This document shows positions 50,054 through 60,366 of a stretch of DNA of 64,000 bases, piece after piece. The position numbers and the translations under genes are program-made. The DNA is taken from NCBI RefSeq assembly GCF_023614235.1, contig NZ_CP094264.1, positions 1,240,001 to 1,304,000 on the forward strand, in the 5' to 3' direction. Every line of letters starts with the position of its first letter. The stretch's first letter is position 1. The notes under the pieces were generated by a model. That model was not told the DNA's origin. It did no database searches and worked only from the letters and a program-made list of their open reading frames with translations. Source of the stretch: Streptomyces sp. MRC013 (GTDB lineage Bacteria > Actinomycetota > Actinomycetes > Streptomycetales > Streptomycetaceae).

Positions 50054-51256
50054 GTGACCAGCGCGACCCGCGTCCTCGTCCTCAACTCCGGCTCCTCCTC
50101 GGTGAAGTACCAGCTGCTCGACATGCGGGACGGCTCCCGCCTCGCCGTCGGCCTCGTGGAGCGGATCGGCGAGGGCGCCTCGCGCCTGGCGCACACGCCG
50201 GCCGGGGGCGCGCCGCGCGAGCGCACCGCCCCGGTGGCCGGCCACGAGGCGGCCCTGGGGGCGGTCGCCGAGGAGCTGGCCGCCGACGGCCTCGGCCTGG
50301 ACTCCCCCGAGCTGGCGGCGATCGGCCACCGGGTCGTCCACGGCGGGCTGCGGTTCACCGAGCCGACGGTGGTCACGGACGAGGTGCTGGCGGAGGTGGA
50401 GCGGCTGGTACCGGTGGCCCCGCTGCACAACCCGGCGAACATCGTCGGCATCCGCACGGCGCGGGCGCTGCGCCCGGACCTGCCGCAGGTGGCGGTCTTC
50501 GACACGGCGTTCCACACGACGATGCCGGAGTACGCCGCCCGGTACGCGATCGACGTGGAGACCGCCGACGCGCACCGCATCCGCCGCTACGGCTTCCACG
50601 GCACCTCCCACGCCTACGTCTCCCGCGAGACGGCCCGGCTGCTGGGCCGGGACCCGTCGGAGGTGAACGTGATCGTGCTGCACCTGGGCAACGGCGCGTC
50701 CGCCTCGGCGGTGGCCGGCGGGCGCTGCGTGGACACCTCGATGGGCCTGACCCCGCTGGAGGGCCTGGTGATGGGTACGCGCTCCGGTGACGTCGACCCG
50801 GCGGTCACGTTCCACCTGCGGCGGGTGGCCGGGATGTCGGTCGACGAGATCGACGAACTGCTGAACAGGAGGAGCGGCCTGGTGGGGCTGTGCGGGGACA
50901 ACGACATGCGGGAGATCCGCCGCCGGATCGACGGGGGCGACGAGCGGGCCCGGCTCGCGTTCGACGTCTACGTCCACCGCCTCAAGAAGTACATCGGGGC
51001 GTACTGCGCGGTGCTCGGCCGGGTGGACGCGCTGGCGTTCACGGCGGGTGTCGGCGAGAACGCGGCCCCGGTGCGGGAGGCCGCCGTGGAGGGCCTGGAG
51101 GGGCTGGGCCTGGCGGTGGACGCCGAACTCAACGCCGTACGGTCCGGGGGGCCGCGCCTGATCTCGCCCGCGGGCGCGCGGGTGGCGGTGGCGGTGGTGC
51201 CGACCGACGAGGAACTGGAGATCGCGCGGCAGGCCTACTCGCTGGTGAACCGTTGA
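50054..51256 (+). CDS. ackA: Acetate kinase
   Basis: A 400-residue enzyme that transfers phosphate between acetyl phosphate and ADP. The family signatures are VLVLNSGSSSVKYQLLD near the N-terminus and RRYGFHGTSHAYVS, followed by VLHLGNGASASAV and ALAFTAGVGENAAPVRE. The GTG at 50054 is used; the ribosome binding site is weak, which suggests coupling to pta. The gene ends 111 nt before pyk. Confidence 0.96.
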   Translation: MTSATRVLVLNSGSSSVKYQLLDMRDGSRLAVGLVERIGEGASRLAHTPAGGAPRERTAPVAGHEAALGAVAEELAADGLGLDSPELAAIGHRVVHGGLRFTEPTVVTDEVLAEVERLVPVAPLHNPANIVGIRTARALRPDLPQVAVFDTAFHTTMPEYAARYAIDVETADAHRIRRYGFHGTSHAYVSRETARLLGRDPSEVNVIVLHLGNGASASAVAGGRCVDTSMGLTPLEGLVMGTRSGDVDPAVTFHLRRVAGMSVDEIDELLNRRSGLVGLCGDNDMREIRRRIDGGDERARLAFDVYVHRLKKYIGAYCAVLGRVDALAFTAGVGENAAPVREAAVEGLEGLGLAVDAELNAVRSGGPRLISPAGARVAVAVVPTDEELEIARQAYSLVNR

Positions 51257-51354
51257 AACCGGGATCCGGCGAATTCCCGGAGAACTCCACCGGACGGTAT
51301 TCCGCCCTTTTGCACGTTCCGCCGCCGGGAACATTCCGTACAGAAACAAACGGA

Positions 51355-51360
51355 TAGGAT
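51355..51360 (+). promoter_or_regulatory. -10 box of a leaderless pyk promoter
   Basis: TAGGAT, a close match to the Streptomyces consensus, ends 7 nt before the pyk ATG with no ribosome binding site between. Upstream at 51328-51338 is a GGAACATTCC palindrome where the -35 box would be, a possible regulator site. Confidence 0.55.
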
Positions 51361-51367
51361 CCGCCTC

Positions 51368-52798
<1,431 letters not shown>

Positions 52799-52816
52799 CG
52801 CCGGCCCGTACGCGGC

Positions 52817-52852
52817 GAGGGCGGCGCCCCGGTGGCCCGGGGTGCCGCCCTC
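52817..52852. terminator. Bidirectional terminator between pyk and the Pro-rich protein gene
   Basis: Stem GAGGGCGGC with GCCGCCCTC (52817-52825 and 52844-52852) plus an inner CCCCGG/CCGGGG pairing and a TGGC loop, between convergent genes. Confidence 0.8.
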
Positions 52853-52864
52853 GTGCTCGCGGTG

Positions 52865-54148
52865 TCAGCCCTCGATGAAGTTGCGGAGGCCCGGCACCGT
52901 GAGGGTGCCGCCGAACTGGGCCGCCTGGGTGACCTCCACGTCGGTGAAGAAGGCGAAGGGGACGTCCAGCGGGGGCGGGGTCCTGGGGCTGAACGTGATG
53001 GGGGCGAAGCCGAAGAGGTTGCCCTTCAGCTCCTCCGTGTACATCGTCACCGTGCCGCCGCGGATCGTGGACGTCGAACCGGGCCGGGAGGTGACGTGGC
53101 CCGTGCGGCCGTCGCCGTGGACGGTGAGCTGGTGCAGGTCCTTGATGTCCACCTCGGACGCGGTGAACTTCAGGGCCTTCTTCACCGTGCCGCTGCCCGT
53201 CCGCACCTCGACGACGCCGTGGTACTTCAGCCCGCGCAGCGTGAGCCTGGTGCTCTCCAGCCGCCACGGTTCGTCCGCCACGTGCGGGATGCCGGGCTCC
53301 GGTTCGGCCTCCGCGAGGGCCCGCGGGTCCGGGGTCGGGCACGGGAAGCGGGGCTTGGCGTCGTCCGGGACGTCCCCGTCCTTCCTCGGCTCCAGGCCCT
53401 TGGCCTCCTCCGGCAGTTCCTCGACCCGGGCGCCGGCCCTGTCGGCGGCCTCCTTGACGGCCCGCTCGGTCCCGTCCGCCGCCCCACCGGCCGGTTCCGC
53501 CGGGGGCGCGGGCTTCCCGGAGGGCTCCTCCCCCGGGCCCTCCGCCGGCCCGGCCGCCTCCGGGGCCTCGGGGGCCGGCGGCACGGGGGTCGGGGCCGCC
53601 GGGGTCGGCGTCGCGGCTCCGGTCGGCTCCCGCCGTCCGGTGAGGCCGTCGAAGAGGTCCTCGACGGCCCTGCCCACGCCCAGCGGGTCCAGCGGGTCGC
53701 GCGACGCGGTGGGGGTCGGGGCCGGGGACGGGAGGGTGCCCGCCTGCGGTTCCCCGGTCGGCTTCGCCGACGGCCCGCCCGCCGTCGGCTTCCCCGACGG
53801 CTTCCCCGCCTCCGCCCCGCCGCCCGGCGACGGCGTGACCGACGGCGACGCCGGGGCGGAGGGGGACGGGCTCGGCTTCGGCTCGTCCGGCTCCTGCGGC
53901 TGGTCCGACCGCGTCACGCACGGGCCCGGCGCGAAGGGGACGTCCTTCTCGTCCGCCAGCGCCGGCCGCGGCGTGAGGCTCATGCCCACGAAGACGGCCG
54001 TGGGCATCGCCGCCAGGGCCAGCGCCTTCCCCGCCGGTGCCTGGATCCTGTTCAGCAGCGATCTGCGGGGGGCCGCGTGGCGCGGTCCGCCCCTCCCGCG
54101 CGCGGCCCCGTCGTCGGCCGCCTCCGGCTGCGTCCCGTCACCCCGCAC
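52865..54148 (-). CDS. Secreted or membrane-anchored Pro/Ser-rich hypothetical protein with a conserved C-terminal domain
   Basis: A 427-residue protein not assigned to a known function. After about 30 polar residues comes one hydrophobic segment (GKALALAAMPTAVFVGMSL, about 39-57) with PRPALADEK after it, so it is exported. Residues about 70-230 are Pro/Ser/Ala-rich and disordered. The last 115 residues form a beta-rich domain (LTLRGLKYHGVVEVRT to the end TVPGLRNFIEG), which I recall from other Streptomyces next to DUF6114 and DUF6230. The GTG at 54148 overlaps the DUF6114 gene end by 11 nt. A role in the envelope is inferred. Confidence 0.75.
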   Translation of the reverse strand: MRGDGTQPEAADDGAARGRGGPRHAAPRRSLLNRIQAPAGKALALAAMPTAVFVGMSLTPRPALADEKDVPFAPGPCVTRSDQPQEPDEPKPSPSPSAPASPSVTPSPGGGAEAGKPSGKPTAGGPSAKPTGEPQAGTLPSPAPTPTASRDPLDPLGVGRAVEDLFDGLTGRREPTGAATPTPAAPTPVPPAPEAPEAAGPAEGPGEEPSGKPAPPAEPAGGAADGTERAVKEAADRAGARVEELPEEAKGLEPRKDGDVPDDAKPRFPCPTPDPRALAEAEPEPGIPHVADEPWRLESTRLTLRGLKYHGVVEVRTGSGTVKKALKFTASEVDIKDLHQLTVHGDGRTGHVTSRPGSTSTIRGGTVTMYTEELKGNLFGFAPITFSPRTPPPLDVPFAFFTDVEVTQAAQFGGTLTVPGLRNFIEG

Positions 54149-54658
54149 GGTTCCCCCCGCGGTCGGCGTCGACAGTCGTCTCGGTGTGGTACGCGGGCGC
54201 GGCGACCGGCTCCAGCAGGTCCTCCGCGCGGGGTGCCGGTTCTCCGGCCGGCTCGCTCTCCGGGCGCCCCGGCGCCCATGAGATGGAGAGCGCCCCCCGA
54301 CCAGGGCCATCAGGAAGCCGATGGCGAAGCCGCCCAGGTTGGCCACGGGGATGGACACCAGGGCGAGCAGGATGGCGGCGACTCCGGCGAAGACGCGTAC
54401 GGCCTGTTGGAACCACATGGTCAGTCCGAGGGTGACCAGCAGGACTCCGATGATCAGCGCCCCGGATCCCGCGGTCGTCGCCATCGAGAGGGTCATCTGG
54501 CCGAGCTTGAGGCTCGCGTACGGGAAGTAGGCGATCGGGATTCCGCCCAGCAGGGTGAACAGGCCCGCCCAGAACGGGCGGGTGCCCCGCCAGTCACGGA
54601 ACCGCCGCCTGAGGACGCGGATGTGGTGCTCGTTTCGCTCCGGCGACTCGGCGCTCAT
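54138..54658 (-). CDS. DUF6114 membrane protein, frameshifted near the C-terminus
   Basis: With one more C in the C6 run 54293-54298 this gives a 173-residue protein. It has a charged N-terminus (MSAESPERNEHHIRVLRRR) and four hydrophobic segments between about 35 and 125 (LFTLLGGIPIAYFPY, GALIIGVLLVTLGLTMWF, VFAGVAAILLALVSI, GFAIGFLMALVGG). An acidic tail follows (ISWAPGRPESEP to GGNRAG). The start ATG at 54658 has an AGGGAGC site. It lies between DUF6230 (upstream) and the Pro-rich protein (downstream), and the three probably act together. Function unknown. Confidence 0.75.
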
Positions 54659-54752
54659 GGAAGCTCCCTGGAACTGGTCTCGCTGTCTGAGGAGGGAGGC
54701 GGGCGGGCACGATCGCCTCGCGGTCCCCGCGCCCGCCCGCACGGATCACCGG

Positions 54753-55427
54753 TCAGTAGCACTCGACGCCGGGACCGTCACCCTGGTGCAGGCCCATGTG
54801 CAGCCCGGTCAGTTTGAAGGTGCCGGCCGTGGTCGCCCACGCCCTCTGCTTCACGTTGGTCAGGGTCGCGAACTCCGCCTGCTGGGCGAAGCCGTTCTGG
54901 TTGATCTTCGCCGTGTCCTTGACCGCCGGGCCCTTGCCGACGCCCGGCTTGTCGGTGTCCTTGGCCGCCATGCCGATGTCGATGTTGGTGAACTCGGCGT
55001 CGGCGTTGAGGTCGGTGACGTCGATGTACAGGTTGGTCGCCTTGACCTTCTGCTCGTCCCTCGGGCCGGGGCCGGCCGTCAGCCTCAGCGTGATCTTGCC
55101 GAAGACCGGGACGTCCGGCGTGACCACCGACTGGCACATCTTGGTGATCGTGGCCTTCTTGAAGGACGAGATCGCCACCGGCCGCGGGACGAGCTGCTCG
55201 CCTTCCTTGACCTTGGCGTAGCCCATGTCGACGCCGCCGTACTGGGCGAAGCCCTCGCCGTGCAGGTAGGCGGCGGTGACCTTGAACTCCTGGCCGGAGA
55301 CGGCGAACGACGCCGCGAGGGCGCCCTGTGACAGGCCGACGCCGATCGCGGCCGTCGCGGCCACGCTGGGCACCATGACGACGGCGAACCGCTTCCATCT
55401 GGTCCCACCGCGGATCTGGGACTCCAT
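54753..55427 (-). CDS. DUF6230 family exported protein
   Basis: A 224-residue protein with an N-terminal signal or anchor (WKRFAVVMVPSVAATAAIGVG, then SQGALAASFA). The mature part is a beta-rich domain with repeated D-L-N-A-type motifs (ATNLYIDVTDLNADAEFTNI). Older annotations call such proteins cholesterol esterases, but no GxSxG serine-hydrolase motif is visible, so that name is not supported. The ATG at 55427 follows GGAGGAATCT. It is the first gene of the DUF6230-DUF6114-Pro-rich trio. Confidence 0.85.
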   Translation of the reverse strand: MESQIRGGTRWKRFAVVMVPSVAATAAIGVGLSQGALAASFAVSGQEFKVTAAYLHGEGFAQYGGVDMGYAKVKEGEQLVPRPVAISSFKKATITKMCQSVVTPDVPVFGKITLRLTAGPGPRDEQKVKATNLYIDVTDLNADAEFTNIDIGMAAKDTDKPGVGKGPAVKDTAKINQNGFAQQAEFATLTNVKQRAWATTAGTFKLTGLHMGLHQGDGPGVECY

Positions 55428-55783
55428 AGATTCCTCCTTCTCGGACGTGCATCCCCGGGTCGGACCCCTCGGGTCCGACCCGGAATGGAGAAGCGCTACG
55501 TCCTCGGGAAGGGCAACGCCCGCGGATCGGGCGCGAACCGCGCCCGGATCACCGGCGACCACCCCCGAGCGACAACCACGGCCGCTCGGCACAGGCGTCC
55601 GCGCGGCCCGTTCGGACAGGCCCCGCCGGATGGGCGGGGACCCCCCTGTCCACGGCCGGTGCGAATGCCCCGGCCCGCCCGGTGGGGACCCGACCACGCG
55701 GCGCGGCTGTTCACCGGGCTGCCTCGGTGTCGGACCGGGCGTGGCCGATCGTGGACCATCCGGGCCCAGGGCACAAGAGGGTT

Positions 55784-55801
55784 CGTTACCCACTGGTAAC
55801 G
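55784..55801. promoter_or_regulatory. Palindromic operator candidate CGTTACC-N4-GGTAACG
   Basis: Two perfect 7-bp arms around CACT. A second site of related half-site sequence, TTACT-GGA-AGTAA, lies at 55916-55928. Both are upstream of DUF6230 and distinctly AT-richer than their surroundings. Confidence 0.45.
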
Positions 55802-55930
55802 GCTTGGCGAACCGGCCGCGACGGGATGCCGCCGTACGGACACTCACGGTGCTACCGGCCGGTTCGACGAAAGGTGAATTCGGCGCAGATGGCCGGACAT
55901 GCGCCCGGGGCCGACTTACTGGAAGTAACA

Positions 55931-55968
55931 GCGACCGCGTTTGCCAAGATTTGGCAAAGCGCGGTCGC
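55931..55968 (-). terminator. 17-bp stem-loop terminator of the thioredoxin gene
   Basis: GCGACCGCG and TTTGCCAA (55931-55947) pair with TTGGCAAA and CGCGGTCGC (55951-55968) with one bulged G and a 3-nt GAT loop. It starts 60 nt past the stop at 56028 on the minus strand. Confidence 0.75.
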
Positions 55969-56027
55969 GCGGGGTCCCGGCTCCGGCCGCCCCGCCCCAC
56001 CGGCGGGACGGCCGCCCGGAGCCCGGA

Positions 56028-56999
56028 TCAGAACAGCACGCGCGCCAGGTCGCCGCGGGCCTTGATCACCCGCGGATCGTCCGGGCCGACGACCTCGAAC
56101 AGCTCCAGCAGCCGCACCCGCGCCGCGTCCCGGTCGTCGCCGACCGTGCGCCGCACGGTGTCGACGAGCCGCCCGAAGGCGTCCTCCACGTGGCCGCCGA
56201 CCAGGTCGAGGTCGGCGGCGGCCAGCTGCGCCGCCACGTCCGCCGGATCGTCGGCGGCGTTCTTGCGGACCTGCTGCGGGTCCGCCCCCTGCACCCGTCC
56301 GAGCAGTTCGGCCTGGGCGAGACCCAGCTTGGCCTCGGTGTTGCCGGGGTCGTCGACCAGGACGTTCCGGTACGCCCGGACGGCGCCCGCGACGTCACCG
56401 GAGTCCAGTGCCCGGACCGCCGCCTCCAGCAGCGCGTCGTACGGGCCGGCCGGCACCGCCCCGGCGCCCGCGGCGGGGGCCTCGCCGTCCGCGTCCACGG
56501 TCAGCCCGGTCAGGCCGAAGCGCTGCTCGGCCACCTGGACCAGCTGATCGAGGGTCTCGCGGATCTGCGGCTCCGGCGCCGCACCCTGGAAGAGCGGCAG
56601 GGCCTGGCCGGCCACCACCGCGAACACCGCCGGGATGCCCTGGATCCCGAACTGCTGCATCAGCATCTGGTTGGCGTCGACGTCGATCTTGGCCAGGACG
56701 AAGCGGCCGTCGTACTCGACGGCCAGCCGCTCCAGCAACGGGCCGAGTTGCTTGCACGGCTGGCACCACTCGGCCCAGAAGTCGATGACGACCGGCACCT
56801 CGGCGGAGCGCTGGAGGACGTCGCGCTCGAAGCCGGCCTCATCGACGTCGATCACCAGCGCGGACGGGGGGACGGCCGCGGCGCCGCCCTGCCGGGCCGC
56901 CTGCGCGCGCGCCTGCTCCGCCTTCGCCTTGGCCTCTCCGGCCGCCTTCACCGCGGCGAGGTCGACGACGCCGCTCATGGACATGTTCCTAGGCTGCAT
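56028..56999 (-). CDS. Thioredoxin-domain co-chaperone-like protein (YbbN/CnoX type)
   Basis: A 323-residue protein. After about 45 Ala/Gln/Lys-rich residues comes a thioredoxin domain with the active site WCQPC (Cys79 and Cys82) and the cis-Pro segment GIQGIPAVFAV. The C-terminal third is helical with TPR-like repeats (GDVAGAVRAYRNVLVDDPGN, VGGHVEDAFGRLVDTVRR). It should be a disulfide-handling or holdase partner of chaperones in the cytosol. The ATG at 56999 has a GGGGGAGGA site. Monocistronic. Confidence 0.9.
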   Translation of the reverse strand: MQPRNMSMSGVVDLAAVKAAGEAKAKAEQARAQAARQGGAAAVPPSALVIDVDEAGFERDVLQRSAEVPVVIDFWAEWCQPCKQLGPLLERLAVEYDGRFVLAKIDVDANQMLMQQFGIQGIPAVFAVVAGQALPLFQGAAPEPQIRETLDQLVQVAEQRFGLTGLTVDADGEAPAAGAGAVPAGPYDALLEAAVRALDSGDVAGAVRAYRNVLVDDPGNTEAKLGLAQAELLGRVQGADPQQVRKNAADDPADVAAQLAAADLDLVGGHVEDAFGRLVDTVRRTVGDDRDAARVRLLELFEVVGPDDPRVIKARGDLARVLF

Positions 57000-57215
57000 G
57001 GGTACATCCTCCCCCGTCCGCGCGCGTGGCCCGTACGCGACGGCACGGAACGCGGTGGCACCGGGTCCCCACCCGGTGCCCGTGGTTGTCGCCGCAGGCC
57101 TCCACGGCCTTCCGCTACGGGTCGTAGCGTAACCGTAACGCCGGAGGCGTGGACCACCCGGGCGAGTGAACTGGCTCACACGTGCGGCGACGGGGGCACT
57201 TCTGCTACCCGCCGG

Positions 57216-57221
57216 TATGGT
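57216..57221 (+). promoter_or_regulatory. -10 box of a probable leaderless promoter for the TetR gene
   Basis: TATGGT ends 7 nt before the ATG at 57229, and no ribosome binding site lies between. Upstream near 57166 is an imperfect inverted repeat GTGA-N6-TCAC. Confidence 0.35.
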
Positions 57222-57228
57222 CGCCGTC

Positions 57229-57870
57229 ATGCCCCGCCGCACCCCTCCTCCCGGCGCCGCCGGACGCCCCGGGCGTCCGCGCAGCGCCGCGGCGGACACC
57301 GCGATCCTGGAGGCGGCCCGCGCCGCCCTGGCCGAGCTGGGCTGGTCCGGGCTGTCGATGGGCGACGTGGCGGCCCGCGCGGGCGTCGCCAAGACCACCC
57401 TGTACCGGCGCTGGGCCGGCAAGAACGAGCTGGTCGTGGATGCCGTCGCGGTCCTCTTCGACGGGCTGGAGCTGCCCGACCGCGGTAGCCTCGCCGCGGA
57501 CGTGGAGGGGGTGGTGCGCCAGTTCGCCGCGCTGCTCGCACGCCCCGAGGCCAGGACGGCGCTGATGGCCGTCGTCTCCGAGGCCACCCGCGACGAACCG
57601 CTGCGCGAGCGGATCCGCGTCTCCATCGTCGAGCGCCAGAAGCGGCTGGTCCTGGAGGGCCGGGTCCGCGCCCAGGCCCGCGGGGAGCTGCCCGCGACGC
57701 CGGCCGGCCGCGACGGTGAGGCGGACGCGGCCGACGACCTGATCTTCGACGTCATCGCGGGCACCGTGGTCCACCGGGCCCTGGTCAGCGGGCAGCCCGT
57801 CGACGAGGAGTGGATCGGGCGGCTCACGACGCTGCTGCTCGGCGGTCTCGGCGCCGCCGTGGGCGGCTGA
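57229..57870 (+). CDS. TetR/AcrR family transcriptional regulator
   Basis: A 213-residue regulator. The N-terminal helix-turn-helix is typical: TAILEAARAALAELGWSGLS, then MGDVAARAGVAKTTLYRRW and KNELVVDAV. The C-terminal ligand domain belongs to the large TetR_C group with VVSEATRDEPLRERIR. The ATG at 57229 is chosen over in-frame upstream codons because of the leaderless promoter. Divergent from the thioredoxin gene. A target is not evident; icmA at 58657 is one candidate because of its operator. Confidence 0.88.
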   Translation: MPRRTPPPGAAGRPGRPRSAAADTAILEAARAALAELGWSGLSMGDVAARAGVAKTTLYRRWAGKNELVVDAVAVLFDGLELPDRGSLAADVEGVVRQFAALLARPEARTALMAVVSEATRDEPLRERIRVSIVERQKRLVLEGRVRAQARGELPATPAGRDGEADAADDLIFDVIAGTVVHRALVSGQPVDEEWIGRLTTLLLGGLGAAVGG

Positions 57871-58103
57871 ACGCGCCGGACGGGGACGGCACGCGGGAGA
57901 CCGCGGGCCGGGCCGGAGCGGAGGGGCCGGGGGGGTGACGGCCGTGCCGGGCCCGGAGGCCGGCGGCCCTCTCGCAGGACCGCGAAAAGGACAACGGGGC
58001 GGAAGGGGGCGGGGTCGGGCCCGGAACGGCGGCGCCGGCGGGACGGGCGGACCGACGGCCGACCGTCGGGCGGGGCCTGCGGGACGCAGGGGGCGGACCG
58101 GGC

Positions 58104-58598
58104 TCAGAGGGGCCGGTACATCACGTGCAGCCCCGTGTAGCCCCGCTCCGGGTGGCGGAAGGCCTCCGGCACGGTGCCGACGATCCGGAAGCCCAGGTCC
58201 TCGTAGAGCCGCACCGCGTGGGTGTTGGTCTGGACGACCGCGTTGAACTGCATCCCCCGGAAGCCCGCCTCCTTCGCCCACCGGAGGCTGTCCTCCACGA
58301 GCGCCCGGCCGACGCCGCGCCCGCCGTACGCCGGGTCGACCATGTAGCTGGCGCTGGCGACGTGGGAGCCGTTGCCCGCCTGGTTGCGGTTCGTCTTGGC
58401 CGTGCCGACGACCGTGCCGGCCGCGTCGACGGCGACGACCGTGCGGTCGGGCGGCTCCAGCAGCCACCAGCCGCGCGCCTCCTCGGCGTCGAGGTCGACC
58501 GGGTAGGTGAAGGTGTCGCCGGCGGCGACGATCCGGTGGAAGAAGGGCCAGAGGGCCGGCCAGTCGGCGACGGTGGCCTCTCGGATCACGGTGTGCAT
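58104..58598 (-). CDS. GNAT-family N-acetyltransferase (RimI/PhnO-like)
   Basis: A 164-residue acetyltransferase. Motif A is YMVDPAYGGRGVGRALVEDS and motif B is NAVVQTNTHAVRLYEDLGF. From the ATG at 58598 the start is MHTVIREATVADWPALWPFF; a GTG 15 nt earlier is also in frame. The start codon lies in the stem of a strong hairpin (58587-58619). It follows icmA by 58 nt on the same strand, so it may be part of that transcript. The substrate is unknown. Confidence 0.88.
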   Translation of the reverse strand: MHTVIREATVADWPALWPFFHRIVAAGDTFTYPVDLDAEEARGWWLLEPPDRTVVAVDAAGTVVGTAKTNRNQAGNGSHVASASYMVDPAYGGRGVGRALVEDSLRWAKEAGFRGMQFNAVVQTNTHAVRLYEDLGFRIVGTVPEAFRHPERGYTGLHVMYRPL

Positions 58599-58619
58599 GC
58601 CCTCAGCATGCACACCGTG
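58587..58619 (-). promoter_or_regulatory. Hairpin that sequesters the GNAT start codon
   Basis: Two perfect 14-base arms (58587-58600 and 58606-58619) leave a 5-nt loop. On the minus-strand mRNA the loop is TGAGG, the ribosome binding site, and the ATG is in the 3' arm. It may repress translation, or end icmA transcription. Confidence 0.6.
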
Positions 58620-58656
58620 GTCCTCCGGAGACGAAGGGTTTTCGGCGGCGGGCCGC

Positions 58657-60357
58657 TCAGAACCCGGCGGGCTCGGTGTAGGTGCCCCACTCGTCGCGCA
58701 GGGCGTCGCAGATCTCCCCGAGCGTGGCCTCGGCCCGTACGGCGTCGAGCATGGGCCCGATCATGTTGGAGCCGTCGCGGGCGGCGGCCAGCATCGCGTC
58801 GAGCGCGGAACGCACCTTCGCGTCGTCGCGGCGGGCCTTGCGGTCGGCGAGGACCCGGACCTGCTCGCGCTCCACCTCGTGGCTGACCCGGAGGATCTCC
58901 AGGTCGCCGGTGACGGAACCGGTGTGGCAGTTGACGCCGACGACCCTCTTGTCGCCCTTCTCCAGGGACTGCTGGTAGCGGAAGGCGGACTCGGCGATCT
59001 CCCCGGTGAACCAGCCGTCCTCGATCCCGCGCAGGATGCCGGAGGTGATCGGGCCGATGGGGTGCTTCCCGTCCGGGTGGGCGCGCAGGCCGCGCTCCTT
59101 GATCTGGTCGAAGATCTTCTCGGCGTCGGCCTCGATGCGGTCGGTGAGCTGCTCCACGTACCAGGAGCCGCCCAGCGGGTCCGCGACGTTGGCCACGCCG
59201 GTCTCCTCCATCAGCACCTGCTGCGTGCGCAGGGCGATCTCGGCGGCCTGCTCGGAGGGGAGGGCGAGGGTCTCGTCGAGGGCGTTGGTGTGCAGCGAGT
59301 TGGTGCCGCCGAGCACCGCGGCGAGCGCCTCGACTGCGGTGCGCACGACGTTGTTGTACGGCTGCTGCGCGGTCAGGGAGACGCCGGCGGTCTGGGTGTG
59401 GAAGCGGAGCCATTGCGCCTTGTCGGTCGTGGCGCCGTAGACCTCCTTCATCCAGCGGGCCCAGATGCGGCGGGCGGCGCGGAACTTGGCGATCTCCTCG
59501 AAGAAGTCGACGTGCGCGTCGAAGAAGAAGGAGAGGCCGGGGGCGAAGACGTCCACGTCCAGGCCGCGGGAGAGGCCGAGCTCGACGTAGCCGAAGCCGT
59601 CGGCGAGGGTGTACGCCAGCTCCTGCGCGGCCGTCGCGCCGGCCTCGCGGATGTGGTAGCCGGAGACGGAGAGCGGCTTGTACGCGGGGATGTCCCGGGC
59701 GCAGTGCTCCATCAGGTCGCCGATGAGGCGCAGGTGGGGCTCCGGCTCGAACAGCCACTCCTTCTGGGCGATGTACTCCTTGAAGATGTCCGTCTGGAGC
59801 GTGCCGTTGAGGACGGACGGGTCGACGCCCTGGCGCTCGGCGGCGACGAGGTACATGCAGAAGACCGGGACGGCGGGGCCGCTGATGGTCATCGAGGTGG
59901 TGACGTCGCCGAGCGGGATGTCCTTGAAGAGGACCTCCATGTCGGCGGCGGAGTCGATGGCGACGCCGCAGTGGCCGACCTCGCCGAGCGAGCGGGGGTC
60001 GTCGGAGTCGCGGCCCATGAGCGTGGGCATGTCGAAGGCGACGGAGAGGCCGCCGCCGCCCGCGGCCAGGATCATCTTGTACCGCTCGTTCGTCTGCTCG
60101 GCGTTGCCGAAGCCGGCGAACTGGCGGATGGTCCAGGTGCGGCCGCGGTAGCCGGTCGGGTACAGGCCCCGGGTGAAGGGGTACTCACCGGGCCAGCCGA
60201 TCCGCTCGAAGCCGTCGTAGGTGTCGCCGGGCCGCGGCCCGTACACGGGCTCCACGGGGTCCCCGGAGAGCGTGGTGAAGTCGGCGTCGCGCTTCCTGGC
60301 GGCGTCGTAACGGGCCTGCCAGCGTCGGCGGCCTTCCTCGATGGCGTCAGCGTCCAT
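58657..60357 (-). CDS. icmA: Isobutyryl-CoA mutase large subunit
   Basis: A 566-residue subunit that, with the small B12-binding subunit IcmB (not here), interconverts isobutyryl-CoA and n-butyryl-CoA. It has the TIM-barrel mutase core and no C-terminal B12 domain. The residues that set isobutyryl- against methylmalonyl-CoA specificity are those of ICM: Phe80 (TIRQFAGF) and Gln198 (EYIAQKEW). The start [13 protein letters not shown] at 60357 matches known IcmA proteins, although the frame is open beyond it. It links valine and fatty-acid catabolism to polyketide precursors. A 22-bp palindrome overlaps the promoter. Confidence 0.95.
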   Translation of the reverse strand: MDADAIEEGRRRWQARYDAARKRDADFTTLSGDPVEPVYGPRPGDTYDGFERIGWPGEYPFTRGLYPTGYRGRTWTIRQFAGFGNAEQTNERYKMILAAGGGGLSVAFDMPTLMGRDSDDPRSLGEVGHCGVAIDSAADMEVLFKDIPLGDVTTSMTISGPAVPVFCMYLVAAERQGVDPSVLNGTLQTDIFKEYIAQKEWLFEPEPHLRLIGDLMEHCARDIPAYKPLSVSGYHIREAGATAAQELAYTLADGFGYVELGLSRGLDVDVFAPGLSFFFDAHVDFFEEIAKFRAARRIWARWMKEVYGATTDKAQWLRFHTQTAGVSLTAQQPYNNVVRTAVEALAAVLGGTNSLHTNALDETLALPSEQAAEIALRTQQVLMEETGVANVADPLGGSWYVEQLTDRIEADAEKIFDQIKERGLRAHPDGKHPIGPITSGILRGIEDGWFTGEIAESAFRYQQSLEKGDKRVVGVNCHTGSVTGDLEILRVSHEVEREQVRVLADRKARRDDAKVRSALDAMLAAARDGSNMIGPMLDAVRAEATLGEICDALRDEWGTYTEPAGF

Positions 60358-60366
60358 ACCCTCGAA

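Larger units (their letters stand above)
55428..56027. other. 600-bp upstream region of the DUF6230 trio
   Basis: No gene is supported. It holds two palindromes with TTAC/GTAA half sites (55784-55801 and 55916-55928) and the terminator of the thioredoxin gene (55931-55968). The promoter of the trio is expected here, but a clear -10/-35 pair was not fixed. Confidence 0.55.

Noticed and set aside
54753..55427. Cholesterol esterase function for the DUF6230 gene
   Set aside because: No GxSxG or other hydrolase motif is visible; the old name appears to be a propagated misannotation.
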